NCBI GenBank assembly: GCA_023898385.1
Contig: CP060220.1
Span: forward strand, 1,984,001-2,048,000
Source of the DNA: Pseudobdellovibrionaceae bacterium
GTDB lineage: Bacteria > Bdellovibrionota > Bdellovibrionia > Bdellovibrionales > UBA1609
DNA length: 64,000 bases
Direction of reading: 5' to 3'
Part shown: piece after piece, positions 17,665-28,300 of the stretch
Numbering within the stretch: position 1 is the stretch's first letter
Layout: each line of letters starts with the position of its first letter
Program-made: the position numbers and the translations under genes
The notes under the pieces: generated by a model
Databases searched by the model: none
Told to the model about the DNA's origin: nothing
The model's input: only the letters and a program-made list of their open reading frames with translations

Positions 17665-18854
17665 GCTTTAACCTCGGAAATATTACCACTTAGATATTCT
17701 CGAGGCACTCTAGAAGCAATACCAGTAAAGATTTCGTAGGAAATGGTCTCAGCCAAAGTAGCGATTTCATCAGCCGCAATGGCCTGGTCCTGCTGCTGCC
17801 CGATCACCACAACTTCCTCACCCAAAATGGGAGGTGGTGTTGCCACATCTGTAATGTCTACCAAAATATAATCCATACACACAGTTCCTATCACCGGGAC
17901 TCTTTGACCGCGGTACAATACCACGCCCTTATTTGATAGGCGACGAGGAAAACCATCAGCATAGCCAAATGCCACCGTCCCAATAACCGAAGGCCGTGGG
18001 GCTTGCCAGCGGCCGTTGTAAGAAACTCTTTGGCCCTTATCAATGCGATGTAAGTTCACAATACTGCTGTGCACCTGCAACACACCATGTAAACGAGGTT
18101 TTTTTGGATCCGCATGGCCCTCCTGTGTCCCCAAAATCTCAGGGCAAACCCCGTACAGGGAAATACCAGGGCGTGCCCCCAACCCCTTACTCAACTCATT
18201 GCCGCTTTGATGTCTAGCCACAAGAGCGGCACTATTGAGGGCATGTACAGAGAATTCTCCGCTCCAGCCACTGAGAATGTGGCGGAAGGCTCGAAGTTGA
18301 GTTTGGGTATATCCCTCTGCATTAAATAGGTCCTCCCCGTCAGAAAGATGTGTGCACAGACCCTGCACGTGCAGCTTTTTTTGCGCATCGAAATATTTTC
18401 GCAAGGGTATGACTTCAGCTGGCGAAAAGCCCAATCGATGCATTCCGGTATCAAACTTAATGTGTACGGGATATTGGCTATTCAGTGGCAGGTTTTGATC
18501 TAAAACTTTCACCTCTTCCCAGCTACTTAAAACCGGAGTTAACTTGTGGGCCAGCAATGCGTGAGCCGAAACATCGGTGTAGGTAGGACCAAACACAAGT
18601 ATTTGCACCTTATCCAGCCCCGCCACTCGGAGCTGCACCCCTTCTTCAACAAGGGCCACACCAAGATGGTTCACTCCTATTTTCACTAATTGCTTTGATA
18701 CTTCGATGGCACCATGCCCATAGGCATTTGCCTTAACCATAGGACAGAAAAATTCTTCTGGTGCGACCATGCTTCGCAACTCAGTCAGGTTTGCACAAAG
18801 TTTTTCAAGATCAATACTGGCAAATGTGGAGCGCAGCCTCGGACCTGAATTCAT
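17661..18854 (-). CDS. alr: Alanine racemase
   Basis: A 397-residue PLP-dependent alanine racemase. The PLP lysine lies in MVKANAYGHGAIEVSKQLVK near the N-terminus. The C-terminal part has RVSYNGRW, FGYADGFPRRLSNKG and the conserved GTVCMDYILVDITDV. It converts L- to D-alanine for peptidoglycan precursors and feeds the D-Ala-D-Ala ligase found at 58.2 kb in this window. The start is supported by a GGAAGAG RBS about 4 nt upstream. It is slightly longer than the E. coli enzyme (about 360). Confidence 0.95.
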   Translation of the reverse strand: MNSGPRLRSTFASIDLEKLCANLTELRSMVAPEEFFCPMVKANAYGHGAIEVSKQLVKIGVNHLGVALVEEGVQLRVAGLDKVQILVFGPTYTDVSAHALLAHKLTPVLSSWEEVKVLDQNLPLNSQYPVHIKFDTGMHRLGFSPAEVIPLRKYFDAQKKLHVQGLCTHLSDGEDLFNAEGYTQTQLRAFRHILSGWSGEFSVHALNSAALVARHQSGNELSKGLGARPGISLYGVCPEILGTQEGHADPKKPRLHGVLQVHSSIVNLHRIDKGQRVSYNGRWQAPRPSVIGTVAFGYADGFPRRLSNKGVVLYRGQRVPVIGTVCMDYILVDITDVATPPPILGEEVVVIGQQQDQAIAADEIATLAETISYEIFTGIASRVPREYLSGNISEVKA

Positions 18855-18863
18855 TTTCTCTTC

Positions 18864-20336
18864 CTATTTCGGTTCAACAAAAAAATCGGGGACAAAGTGA
18901 GACGGCACTGACGACAAACACACCCGGTTATGGCCAGCTCTCTTTACTTGGTCAAGGGCCTCATCGACCGCCTTCAGCAGTTCATCGGCATCACTACAAA
19001 GCGAAGGATATTCACCCACACCAATACTCAAAGTCACCGTGGGTGGGTTTTTCACCAAGTGGGCAAGGCTCAAGGTCTCAATAATTCGGCGCAGACGTTC
19101 TGATTTTAGTGCGGCCCCCTTCTTCGGAGTGTGAGGCATAATCAAGCCAATCTCTGTTGGCCCCAAGCGCCCCACAACATCATTGAGACGGCTGTTCTCT
19201 GACACCACCTGGGCTATGGCTTTTAACAATACATGAGCGTCCCGCGGCTGCTGTTCTAAATATTTTGAAAAATGATCTATGGATAAAATGGCCAAACTCA
19301 CCGGTTGTGTGATTCGCCTGGCCCGAGACACCTCGGCGCGCACTGCTTGCAAAAAATTTGACCGGTTAAGCAGTCCGGTCACCTCATCGACCTGACTTAG
19401 CCGATGAATTTTCCGCTCGAGCCCCTGAGTGATGGCCAACTGCCCAAGAGCACCTAAACAGGCTTTTACATAGGGGTCGGTGGCTTCGCCATTTTTCACT
19501 GTCACAGAGTTCACTGGCAACACAAAAATGCCTCGAACGTCACTTTGAACTCGAAAAACAAAGGCATCGTATTGGGCCCACCCTAGCGTGTTCTCTACAA
19601 GTTGCTTCATCCCAGTGATGCGCTGTGGATCTTGAAGCTGTTCCATTGGGGGGAGATTTGCGTTTTCCGTCAGGTCGATTCCGTGGCCGCGCACCCCAAC
19701 CAAAGAGTGTCCCTCGGCTTGTGCTAAAACCAATGATTGTTGGCCCGGAAGGTATTTAAAAAAGGCGATGGCCTCACCGCTCAAATAGCGGCGACACTCT
19801 TTTAAAAAATGTTGAACAGAGGCTTCTAATGTTTTCTTTTTATGCAACTCTACCAACCACACTTCAAATAAGGCCAAGCTTGAGGGCGACGCTTTGGGTC
19901 TGCCCTCTTGCAGCTGATCTTTGAGTTGTTCATTCATGTAAATAAAATAATTTGTGGTTGCAGCGCGATCCACCGCCTGAATTAACAAATCTGTATGACT
20001 TAAAGGAAGGGCTAAACAGTCGTAGATGCCTTCACTATAAAGAGACACTCCTTGTTGAAACTGTTCATTTTCTGCCAACAGAATTAATTGCACCTCTGGC
20101 AATAGACGCAGTAGATGTTTCACTAACTGTTTGTCGACATCAGCATTATCACTGAGGGCCAGCAACACAATATGCGGCGGAGTATCGCTAATCCGCTGTT
20201 CGATTTCAATTTGATCAAGAACGAGGTGACAATTATAACCCGTCTGCCCAAGCCGATTGGCCACTTCACTGCCACGATGGGAATCTCCATCGATAACGAA
20301 AACAGAAAAAGCCGAACGGTATTTAGCTATATTCAA
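18864..20336 (-). CDS. Degenerate receiver / GGDEF-like signalling protein
   Basis: A 490-residue protein. Residues about 10-125 resemble a response-regulator receiver, but the phospho-acceptor position reads Ala (IVLLALSDN) and the usual KP near the end reads LP. Residues about 150-305 form a GAF-like middle part. Residues about 312-476 are a GGDEF fold (DEVTGLLNRSNFLQAVRAEV ... LSIGVGEY) whose active-site signature reads GPTEI instead of GGDEF. I expect neither phosphotransfer nor cyclase activity, so it may be a binding or scaffold protein. It overlaps the pseudo-kinase gene by 4 nt, so the two are probably partners. Confidence 0.85.
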   Translation of the reverse strand: MNIAKYRSAFSVFVIDGDSHRGSEVANRLGQTGYNCHLVLDQIEIEQRISDTPPHIVLLALSDNADVDKQLVKHLLRLLPEVQLILLAENEQFQQGVSLYSEGIYDCLALPLSHTDLLIQAVDRAATTNYFIYMNEQLKDQLQEGRPKASPSSLALFEVWLVELHKKKTLEASVQHFLKECRRYLSGEAIAFFKYLPGQQSLVLAQAEGHSLVGVRGHGIDLTENANLPPMEQLQDPQRITGMKQLVENTLGWAQYDAFVFRVQSDVRGIFVLPVNSVTVKNGEATDPYVKACLGALGQLAITQGLERKIHRLSQVDEVTGLLNRSNFLQAVRAEVSRARRITQPVSLAILSIDHFSKYLEQQPRDAHVLLKAIAQVVSENSRLNDVVGRLGPTEIGLIMPHTPKKGAALKSERLRRIIETLSLAHLVKNPPTVTLSIGVGEYPSLCSDADELLKAVDEALDQVKRAGHNRVCLSSVPSHFVPDFFVEPK

Positions 20337-22510
20337 TTCTCAACCCTCACCTTGGGAGGGCGAATCACCACTTGAAACTCTTCGGCCTCTTCGTCGATGA
20401 TTGCGCCAGACCTAGAGACTTCGCTAGACTCTGCATGGGTGTCAACGGCTTTCCAATCCTCAGCCCCATTTTCAGACACAGAAAGGGCCAACTCCGGCGC
20501 CTCTTCTTCCTGCACGTCCATCACAACCTCATCTTCATCGTCTGGAAGCTCTCCGGCAAAGGTCATTTCATCGGGAGCCGGAGCCACGGGCAAGCCGTCG
20601 GCGGACGATCCCGTTAGAGGTTTGAGCTTACTGGAGTCTCCCGGCACATTGGGATAAGGAGCGTCAGACTCTTTGCTGGGCACCACAGCATGGGCTGTCA
20701 CAGAAGTTTTCAAATCTAAGGCCGTCTGTAGACGGTCGCCATCAATAGTGGGAAAGGAAATCACAAATGTCGCACCGGAGGCATTATCTATATCTAAAAA
20801 GATTTCCCCCCCCATAGCTGTCACTAAACCCTTTGCCACAGACAACCCCATACCAGACATATCAGAATATCCCGGCAAAGAATAAAATGGATCAAAAACC
20901 CGATTAAAATCTCCTTCAGGCAATGTAGCAGAGGGCACATAAATCTTTAGAGTTAAGGACTGCCCCTTTGGCTCAATATCAAAATTCATTTCTTTTGGGC
21001 CTGCTGCATTTAAAATTCCGAGACTGAAGCCAATCACTTGCTCCACGGCCTGCTGCACGGCTTTCACATCTATGTCTATCAGTCGATCTGTGGACAAAGA
21101 TTTTGACACCTTAACATGCTGATCGGCCAAAGTTTCTTTAAACACTCCCAATGCGGTAAGCACCACATCTTGTAGGTCTGACTTTTGCCGTTTGAAATCT
21201 TTAACCCCTACAAAGCGATTGAGATTCTCCACAATATCTCGACCCCGCCGAGCTTCGCGCTCTATCACTGTGAAGTGTTGGCGAAGATTCTTTTCTTGGG
21301 AGAGTGTGCGCGCCATTTGAGCGTGTCCGAGAATCGCAGAAAGTGGCCCTTTAAGCGAAGCCGCCAAACTGCCGCCCACCTTTTTTAAAACATCATTTTC
21401 TAGATCTCGCCGCACTTCCTCATTGTCATAGGCTGAAACTTTGGTGCTTTTGGGATTTACCAGGACCGTATTTTGCGGTGTCATTTGACGGGTTTCCACT
21501 GGCAATGGACTCTGCGAGGCTAAACGCATTAATGCATCTCTCACTCCATTTTCATGAGCACCAAAAACATCTGAGGGTTTTGGAGTCTGACCTGCCGCAA
21601 TGTTCAACACAGCACCTTTAAGATACTCCAGTTTGTCCATAGACGGCTTAACCATAACCCACAAAAGGGCCGCCAAAAACAGGGCAAAACCCAGCCCCAT
21701 AAACAGAAAGGTCAACCCATAATTTTCTGCCGCGGTGACTTGGCCCATTGCCGGGACGGCGATGGCCACATAGAGGTTTGTGTTCGCCACTTGCTCATAG
21801 GCACCAACCAAATAATCGGCACTAAAATTACGAAACTCACCGGTGGCTTTTAAATTTTGCTGCCCCACCAGTTGCGATATTAATGGGTGTCGCTGAAGGG
21901 ATGCTCCCAAATACTCTTGATCTGCGTATCCAAGGGCTAGACCCCTGTTGTCTACGATAAACACTTCATCTGAACCTGACTTAAACGCCTGATTCAAATC
22001 TGCAAAAAATTGAATGGGCAAAAAGGCCAATCGAACCACGCCACTGGTTTTTGCAGAGGACATTACAACAATGTAAGGCAGCCCCTTGTCGTCTAAAACT
22101 CGAGTCCAAGCTGTGGATTCCTTGGAGACTCTGGCAAAGGGCAAATCCGCAGCCAATCGAGTCATTGCCGTTAAATCCTTGCCAAAGGCGGAACTTTGGC
22201 TGACCAGCCACTGGGGTTTCCATTGACCATCACTTCCAACGACAAAATCAGATACGGCCAAAAAAACTGATTTATAGATGAGTCCCTGCAAATCCGACTC
22301 AGACTCGGGCATTGATCGAAGCGAATAGTTAACAGCGTCCACATGGGTCTGCACAGATCGGCGCAATAAAGTGGCCTCTTTCACCGCATGTTTCTGCAAC
22401 GCTTGAGCCTGTGAAATTTTTAATTGCCGAGCCGTCTCCCAAATGGCCGCTCCTGTAAAGACCAATACGGCCATAATGGTAGCTATCACGGTCCAATGTT
22501 GAATCTTCAT
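20333..22510 (-). CDS. Membrane sensor with degenerate histidine-kinase core
   Basis: A 725-residue protein. Two membrane helices (about 8-26 and 264-288) flank a periplasmic Cache-like sensor region. The kinase-like core follows (about 375-590), then an acidic, Pro/Ser-rich tail. In the dimerisation helix the H-box equivalent reads ASLKGPLSAILGHAQ, with no His before the LxxPL motif. The ATPase N-box lacks its asparagines (VEQVIGFSLGILNAAG), while the F-box DPFYSLPG and the GMGLSVAKGL lid remain. It should not autophosphorylate. It is co-transcribed with the receiver/GGDEF-like gene. Sequence errors in all these motifs at once are unlikely. Confidence 0.85.
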   Translation of the reverse strand: MKIQHWTVIATIMAVLVFTGAAIWETARQLKISQAQALQKHAVKEATLLRRSVQTHVDAVNYSLRSMPESESDLQGLIYKSVFLAVSDFVVGSDGQWKPQWLVSQSSAFGKDLTAMTRLAADLPFARVSKESTAWTRVLDDKGLPYIVVMSSAKTSGVVRLAFLPIQFFADLNQAFKSGSDEVFIVDNRGLALGYADQEYLGASLQRHPLISQLVGQQNLKATGEFRNFSADYLVGAYEQVANTNLYVAIAVPAMGQVTAAENYGLTFLFMGLGFALFLAALLWVMVKPSMDKLEYLKGAVLNIAAGQTPKPSDVFGAHENGVRDALMRLASQSPLPVETRQMTPQNTVLVNPKSTKVSAYDNEEVRRDLENDVLKKVGGSLAASLKGPLSAILGHAQMARTLSQEKNLRQHFTVIEREARRGRDIVENLNRFVGVKDFKRQKSDLQDVVLTALGVFKETLADQHVKVSKSLSTDRLIDIDVKAVQQAVEQVIGFSLGILNAAGPKEMNFDIEPKGQSLTLKIYVPSATLPEGDFNRVFDPFYSLPGYSDMSGMGLSVAKGLVTAMGGEIFLDIDNASGATFVISFPTIDGDRLQTALDLKTSVTAHAVVPSKESDAPYPNVPGDSSKLKPLTGSSADGLPVAPAPDEMTFAGELPDDEDEVVMDVQEEEAPELALSVSENGAEDWKAVDTHAESSEVSRSGAIIDEEAEEFQVVIRPPKVRVEN

Positions 22511-22525
22511 AACTAGGCCCCTTGC

Positions 22526-23089
22526 CTATTGCGGCAGATTGTTTTCTTGTTGTTTTTCTTCTTCCGGATAGCGAAACACAAAACCAAAGCCAAAATACAT
22601 GGACACGCCTGGGTTCACATTAAATTTCATATCGGCACGAAACCAAAGGGGTTCACCAATTTGGGCCATGATCCCGCCGCCCATATGCCCCCCTCCGAAT
22701 ATCTTCCAATCTGTTTGACTTGTACCCAAATACCGATGGGCATCAGCACCAATATAGAATAACCCCAACATTTCTTCTAAGGGATAGTTAATTCGATAAC
22801 TCAAGGATAGGTTCTGCCAATCCACACCCTCATCATGTCCGACCATGCCTCCTAATTCGACAAACGGACCTCGCTTAGTCGCCCAGGACATCCTCATGCC
22901 CCACATGGACATGATTTCAGTCACGTACTCCACTTGATCGGGCAAGAAAACCCCAGCATGGGCCCCGAGCTCAAAGCCTATAGGCTTTTCTTTACCGTCG
23001 CCCTGTTGGGCTTCAACACTGGCGGCAAACAGATGGGTTGTCATGACAAAAACAGCGGCTAAATAGTATATTTTTTGTTTCATCTTCAT
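22526..23089 (-). CDS. Outer-membrane beta-barrel-like protein, unknown function
   Basis: The start at 23089 (MKMKQKIYYLAAVFVMTTHL) gives a clean signal peptide ending near VEAQ and 187 residues; a longer frame from 23134 adds 15 residues before it without need. The mature part is short strands rich in Gly and aromatic residues (GFELGAHAGVFLPDQVEYVT, FRADMKFNVNPGVSMYFGFG), consistent with a small outer-membrane barrel. It precedes the pseudo-kinase gene by 15 nt and is likely the first gene of the long minus-strand operon. It is divergent from the alpha/beta hydrolase gene. Confidence 0.72.
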   Translation of the reverse strand: MKMKQKIYYLAAVFVMTTHLFAASVEAQQGDGKEKPIGFELGAHAGVFLPDQVEYVTEIMSMWGMRMSWATKRGPFVELGGMVGHDEGVDWQNLSLSYRINYPLEEMLGLFYIGADAHRYLGTSQTDWKIFGGGHMGGGIMAQIGEPLWFRADMKFNVNPGVSMYFGFGFVFRYPEEEKQQENNLPQ

Positions 23090-23161
23090 TATGGTAATCC
23101 ATTCGTAAGAGGTGAACAATGCTGCTTGACCCATCGTGTGAAAGTTCCGATATTAATTTTA

Positions 23162-24004
23162 ATGGCGAAACGATACGAAGGCCAATTACTTGGCTACGAT
23201 GACACCGAAATTTTTTACCAAACATGGGAACCCAGCGAAACCCGAGGTGTGATCGTTGTCACCCACGGCATGGCTGAACACTCTGAATGTTACCATGAAT
23301 TTGCTGAAGAGATAAGCAACGACGGCTGGATGGTAGTAGGATGGGACCTTCGAGGACATGGTCGATCCGGTGGCAAACGCGGATACGTGGCCGATTTTTC
23401 CGACTATATATCTGACCTTGAAAAAACCGTAAGCCATATTTTGACCGAACAAAGTGGGGGCGGCCAGCCCTTGGTCCTGCTTGGCCACTCTTTGGGCGGC
23501 TTGATCACCACTTTGTTTTACCTTAAAAACCAAACCAAAGAGGTGAAGGCCTTGTGCTTAAGTTCCCCCGCTTTGGGTTTAGCTATCAAGGTCCCCAAGT
23601 TCAAAGATACCCTGGCTCGCTTGGCTGCCGACTGGATGCCCACCCTCACCCTCTACAACGAGATCAAATATTCGGATTTGGTGCGCGATGAGGCCAAACA
23701 AAAAGCCTACTCCCATGACCCTCTACGTCACGATAAAATTTCACCTGCCGTATTTTTGGGAATGCTTGCGGGGTTTGATACGGCCATGCAGGGAGCAAAA
23801 TCCATTCAGATCCCACTTTTACTGCAGCACTCCGGAGATGACCGCATTGTCAGCCCCGATGCTGCAAAAAAGTTTTTTGAAAAGGTCGGTTCTGATCAGA
23901 AAAAAATCATTGTATATAAAGACAGCCTGCATGAAATATTTAATGACCTAGACAGAACCGAGGCCATTTCGGATCTGCGTGAGTTTTTGCGAAGAATTAA
24001 GTAA
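23162..24004 (+). CDS. Alpha/beta hydrolase (monoacylglycerol lipase / lysophospholipase type)
   Basis: A 280-residue enzyme when started at ATG 23162 (MAKRYEGQLLGYDDTEIFYQ); the frame is open upstream but lacks lipase-like sequence. The motifs are HGMAEHSECYHEF near the oxyanion region, the nucleophile elbow GHSLGG, the acid in SGDDRIVSPDA, and the histidine in DSLHEIFND. These are typical of serine hydrolases that cleave acyl glycerols or lysophospholipids. No signal peptide is seen, so it is cytoplasmic. It is followed after 13 nt by a lipoprotein gene. Confidence 0.85.
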   Translation: MAKRYEGQLLGYDDTEIFYQTWEPSETRGVIVVTHGMAEHSECYHEFAEEISNDGWMVVGWDLRGHGRSGGKRGYVADFSDYISDLEKTVSHILTEQSGGGQPLVLLGHSLGGLITTLFYLKNQTKEVKALCLSSPALGLAIKVPKFKDTLARLAADWMPTLTLYNEIKYSDLVRDEAKQKAYSHDPLRHDKISPAVFLGMLAGFDTAMQGAKSIQIPLLLQHSGDDRIVSPDAAKKFFEKVGSDQKKIIVYKDSLHEIFNDLDRTEAISDLREFLRRIK

Positions 24005-24017
24005 CCGCCGAGGACCT

Positions 24018-24572
24018 ATGAAATTCAATATTTGGCTAATAGCTCTCGTTGCCGTGTCCATTCAAGGCTGTGCCAGTTCTGATACCTACGAGCAAACAAT
24101 TCGCACTCACTCACAGGAAGTTAAGCGATACCAGGGGTTTTACAACCAATACGAAGTGGGCGCCACACTTATGGATACGAGAGTGACCTCATCCATTTTA
24201 GAGCGCATGGCTGAGTTTAAAAAGTGGTCACCTTCGAAGCTGCAAGAGGAAATCGACCGCGCAAAGGGCGACAGCCATTCCAATACCAAATTATTTTTAA
24301 GCCTGTATACGCCGGAGCGGCAACACAACGATCTTGATAAGTCTAAATCCATGTGGGAAATCTACATGGAAGTGGACGGTCGTCGCTATGAAGGTCGCGT
24401 GAAAAAGAAGTCGGACCTCAACCTTTTTGAACTCAAATCCCTCTATCCCTACCATACCCGCTGGAGCAAGGGCTATGAAGTGGTCTTTGGCGTGCCGTTT
24501 TCAGCCATTGAAGGACACCCCATTAAGGTTGTTTTGGCTAGTTCACTAGGAGCCAGCGAATTTAAATTTTAG
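24018..24572 (+). CDS. Lipoprotein of unknown function
   Basis: A 184-residue protein from ATG 24018 with a lipoprotein signal (MKFNIWLIALVAVSIQGC, lipobox ending at Cys18). The mature part is mixed and hydrophilic with no family I can name; charged helices (ILERMAEFKKWSPSKLQEEI) precede a strand-rich C-terminal half. It sits in a short plus-strand operon between the alpha/beta hydrolase and the aromatic hydroxylase. Residue +2 after Cys is Ala, not Asp, so outer-membrane sorting would be expected by E. coli rules. Confidence 0.78.
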   Translation: MKFNIWLIALVAVSIQGCASSDTYEQTIRTHSQEVKRYQGFYNQYEVGATLMDTRVTSSILERMAEFKKWSPSKLQEEIDRAKGDSHSNTKLFLSLYTPERQHNDLDKSKSMWEIYMEVDGRRYEGRVKKKSDLNLFELKSLYPYHTRWSKGYEVVFGVPFSAIEGHPIKVVLASSLGASEFKF

Positions 24573-24604
24573 CTCCGTGGCATTCATCGATACGGGGAGG
24601 TAGT

Positions 24605-25354
24605 ATGAAGATTCAACCCTTTAGAAATTTCACGGACGAAGAACGAGACACCTGGAAACTTCTTTTCCGAAACTTAGAATACAGCAGAACCCACCAAGCG
24701 CATCCCATTTTTCCAAAGGGTGTTAAGGCCCTAGGGTTGTGTGAAGACCTGCCGGATCTCGATGAGGTGAACGAAATACTCATGGACTTTACGGGATGGC
24801 AGGGTGTTCCCGTGGAAGGGCTTGAAGATTTCGAGAGTTTTTACCCCGGCTTAGCGGAACGAAAATTTCCCATTGGCAACTTTATTAGAGATCGGCAGGA
24901 TATCACCTATACACCGGCACCAGACATTTTTCACGACCTCTATGGACACCTCCCCCACTTGACCGATCCAGATTTTGCACAGTTCTGCGAAAACTATGGA
25001 CGCCTAGCTAGCCGGTACTTGGGGCAACCTGAACGAATAATTAAGCTAGAACGGTTTTTTTGGTTTACCGGCGAGTTTGCATTGGTTGAAACACCAAATG
25101 GCCGCCGCATTTTTGGTGGCGGCATCTTGTCGTCAAAAGGGGAGTGCGATTACTCCCTCAGTGATAAACCCACAGTCCGCCCTTTCTCGGTGAAAGAAAT
25201 CACTGATCAAGATTACCGAATTGATATTATGCAAGAAACTCTTTTCCTTCTTGAAAGCCCCGAACAGCTTTACAACAGCTTAAGCGAACTTGAGAGTATC
25301 ATTGAAGATACTCCCGCGCTTATTGATGCGGCCAAAGGTAAGAAGACTTCTTAA
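24605..25354 (+). CDS. phhA: Aromatic amino-acid hydroxylase (phenylalanine 4-monooxygenase type)
   Basis: A 249-residue member of the pterin-dependent aromatic amino-acid hydroxylase family, near the length of bacterial PhhA. The iron ligands are visible: two histidines in PDIFHDLYGHLPHLTDPDFA and the glutamate in FFWFTGEFALVE. The N-terminal RQDITYTPAPD fits the family pterin/substrate region. It would convert phenylalanine to tyrosine using tetrahydrobiopterin and O2. The start ATG follows a GGGAGG RBS. Substrate (Phe versus Trp) is not proven by sequence. Confidence 0.9.
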   Translation: MKIQPFRNFTDEERDTWKLLFRNLEYSRTHQAHPIFPKGVKALGLCEDLPDLDEVNEILMDFTGWQGVPVEGLEDFESFYPGLAERKFPIGNFIRDRQDITYTPAPDIFHDLYGHLPHLTDPDFAQFCENYGRLASRYLGQPERIIKLERFFWFTGEFALVETPNGRRIFGGGILSSKGECDYSLSDKPTVRPFSVKEITDQDYRIDIMQETLFLLESPEQLYNSLSELESIIEDTPALIDAAKGKKTS

Positions 25355-25399
25355 AATATTTTTTGGCGCCAGTCCGATGGCTCCGGTTCGTGGGCGCAC

Positions 25400-28300
25400 C
25401 TAGGCTAAGACCACTTTTTCATCAAACGGGTATACGATAGCTCTGCGAATGGGTTTGTCTCCCAGGTGGGCCTTTATAGCCTCTGAGTAGATCTCAAGTT
25501 GTCTTAGTGCCCGCTCTTTATACTTAGTGGATCCGGATTTGTAGTCCACTACCCACACCTCGCCGTCCACTTCTCCCCAGAGGTCTATTTGCCCCTCCAT
25601 GATGCCCTTGTCGCTTAGCAATTGAAAGCCCCATTCCACATGTCCAGATTGAATCAGCTTCCAAAGCGGAAATTCACTGCAAGTTTGCACATACTCTATA
25701 GCCCGCAACACTTCATCCGATCGCTCACCAAACCAACGAGTCGCTACTTCATTAAATCTAAATTCTGGTTGGTAGCGCAAAATCTCTAGCACTCGATGCA
25801 ACATGACGCCATCAGCGGACGCTCTCACTTTCTTTAAAAGTGGACCAGCATCTTGATGACCTACCCCACTTGGGGGTGTCGCCTGTGTATCCACGGCTTC
25901 TAACATAGATGACACACTAAATTTTTGCGCCGAATTCAATTGACCCTGCCGCGAGGATTGAAATAGCGGTCTGACTTCCATGGCCTTTTCGCCGGATTCA
26001 GGCATCGAATAGTCTTCCCACGGCCCCTCTTCCACCACATATTTGTAGCTCTTGGTTTTGTGAATTCCAGGGGTCAGCGGGTTCTTCCACTGCGAAGCCC
26101 ACGATCCAGGCTGAGGTGGATCTACCCATGACAAGAAAACTGAAACTTTCGCCCTTGTGAGTGCCACGTAAAGTACACGTTGATATTCTTTGAGCTCACG
26201 TTGATCCCACTTCTGGTACAATTCTCGATCGGATACGCTGGCTGTCATTTTCCCCGAATCGTCTGCGGGGATAAGCACACCCCAACGACCCGCCTCTTCA
26301 TCGAAATTGAACAAGGATTTGCGGGCTTGGCTGGATGTGGTCTGCGGACGCTTATCCATACCAAACAATATCACGTGAGGAAATTGCAAACCCTTTGATG
26401 AATGAATGGTCATTAAATTCACTCGATTGGGTTCTAAGGCGGCGACAGCGTCATTTTCTTCAGCACCGGTGGATTCAGATATGTCTTTGACGTTTTGATT
26501 TACGAAATCCAAATAATTAAAACCTGCTGAGCGCTCTGCTTGCCGCAACTTATACACTAGCTTCCATAAATTGGCTTCTCGCCTTCCCGAGGAATCGTGA
26601 AAATGAGAAAAATCAAAAAACCCTAAGTCGGTGAGAGCTTTTTGAAAAGTAAAGCCCACTCCGCTTTCGCGGCTTGACGCTAAGAGTGAGGTGAGCATTT
26701 TAACTGCATCTAACTCTGTTTTTATTTTTGTTAATTGCTCCCAAAGAGTTTTCGGCCTGTCTGACAGCACATCCACCAATTCTTGATCAGACACCCTCAC
26801 CCACGGCGACCGCAAAAGTGCCACCGTGTTTTCATTGTCATGAGGATTGATCAAAAACTTCAACAGGGCCAAGGCATCCATAATTTCACGGCGCTCGTAA
26901 AAACCTGAAGCGGCGTGCACATGAGTCGGGATATTGCGGTCGTTTAAAAAGTGGGCCAAATCTGTCAGACTTCTATTGGTGCGCGCCAAAATACAGATCT
27001 CTTCGTAAGCCACACCACTTTCGCGAAGACGCTTGATTTGTTGCAAAATGGCCAACCGCTCAAAATGGTCCTTGGCCATCGAATCGTCATTGCCCTTTGG
27101 CGCTTTGGCAATATATGCCACCACCTTGTCGGAATTTAAATCAGAATCCGACTTGGGAATCATCGGTTGAAACTGGGGATCTAGGCTCACAAAAAAATCA
27201 TTAAAAAATAAAAGAAGTTCTGGATCCGAACGATAGTTTTTTTGCAATAGCCCAAGTTTTCCGCCCTGCTCTTTCACTTTGGCTTCTCGCTGACTAAATA
27301 ACTCTGATCGTGCGCCTCGAAACAGGTAAATGCTTTGTTGCGGGTCACCAACCACATAAGTGGGTCTTTGTCCCACCAGTTGAGTTAAAACTTCAAGCTG
27401 TACAGGGCTTGTATCTTGAAATTCGTCAATCAACCAGTAATCCCACTGTTCAGAAAAGGCTTCACCAATCGCCGGGGCCTGCCTGAGGGCGGCTAACGAA
27501 ACCAGCTCAAGGTCCACCATTTCGAACTGTCCGCGTTCTCGTTTTTGCGCCAAGAACAATTTGCTAAATTCAGCGAGAAAAGGCTTCAGCATTTCGTAAG
27601 TTCGAAAATAACCCGGCCAAAGCTCCATATCTAGATAGTCCCGTTCTAAATCTGCTTTCAAAGTTTTTAGAAACTCACCCACGGCATCGCTTGTGTCTTT
27701 TTCGAGGGGATCTTTTTTGCTGACCCTCGGCTTGTTACCAAGATTTTTTACTTTTTCTAAGATTTGAACACCGCTCACAAACGGGTTGTTCTTTAGTTCA
27801 CGGCCTATGGCTTTTAACCCTTCAGAAAACATAAACCATGTTCCTTCGGGTAAAGCCTCACGTTGAATAATATCAGCCCAACTCTGTAGCTGCTCGGCAT
27901 ATTCTAGCATCATTGATCGATGGGCGGATTCAAAGCAAGACAGATCAAAGGGCTTCGCCTCTTGGTTTAACAGTGAGGCTTCATAATACTTTCGTGCAAC
28001 CTCAGTTAATTGTTCAAACGAATAAATCTCTCGCATCTGCATGCCATCTTGTGAGTTTAAAATAATCTTTCTCACAAGGGATTTTGCCATTCTCTTTGCT
28101 TCATCACCGCCCATTACGGTATACGAGCAGTCTAAATCCACCAGATGCCCGTACTGCCTCAAAAATAAGCTCAACACTCCATGTATTGTTGAAATATGCA
28201 GCTGAGAAGGAGACGCCACGTAATCTAAAAGCTTTGAGTTTTTTAACTCTGAGGCCCGCACTATTAATCGCTCTCTGAGCTCTTGCGTGGCCTTTCTCGT

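Noticed and set aside
25360..25400. GC-rich partial palindrome between the hydroxylase and addA ends as a terminator
   Set aside because: The arms pair only partly and there is no T run in the right place for either gene.
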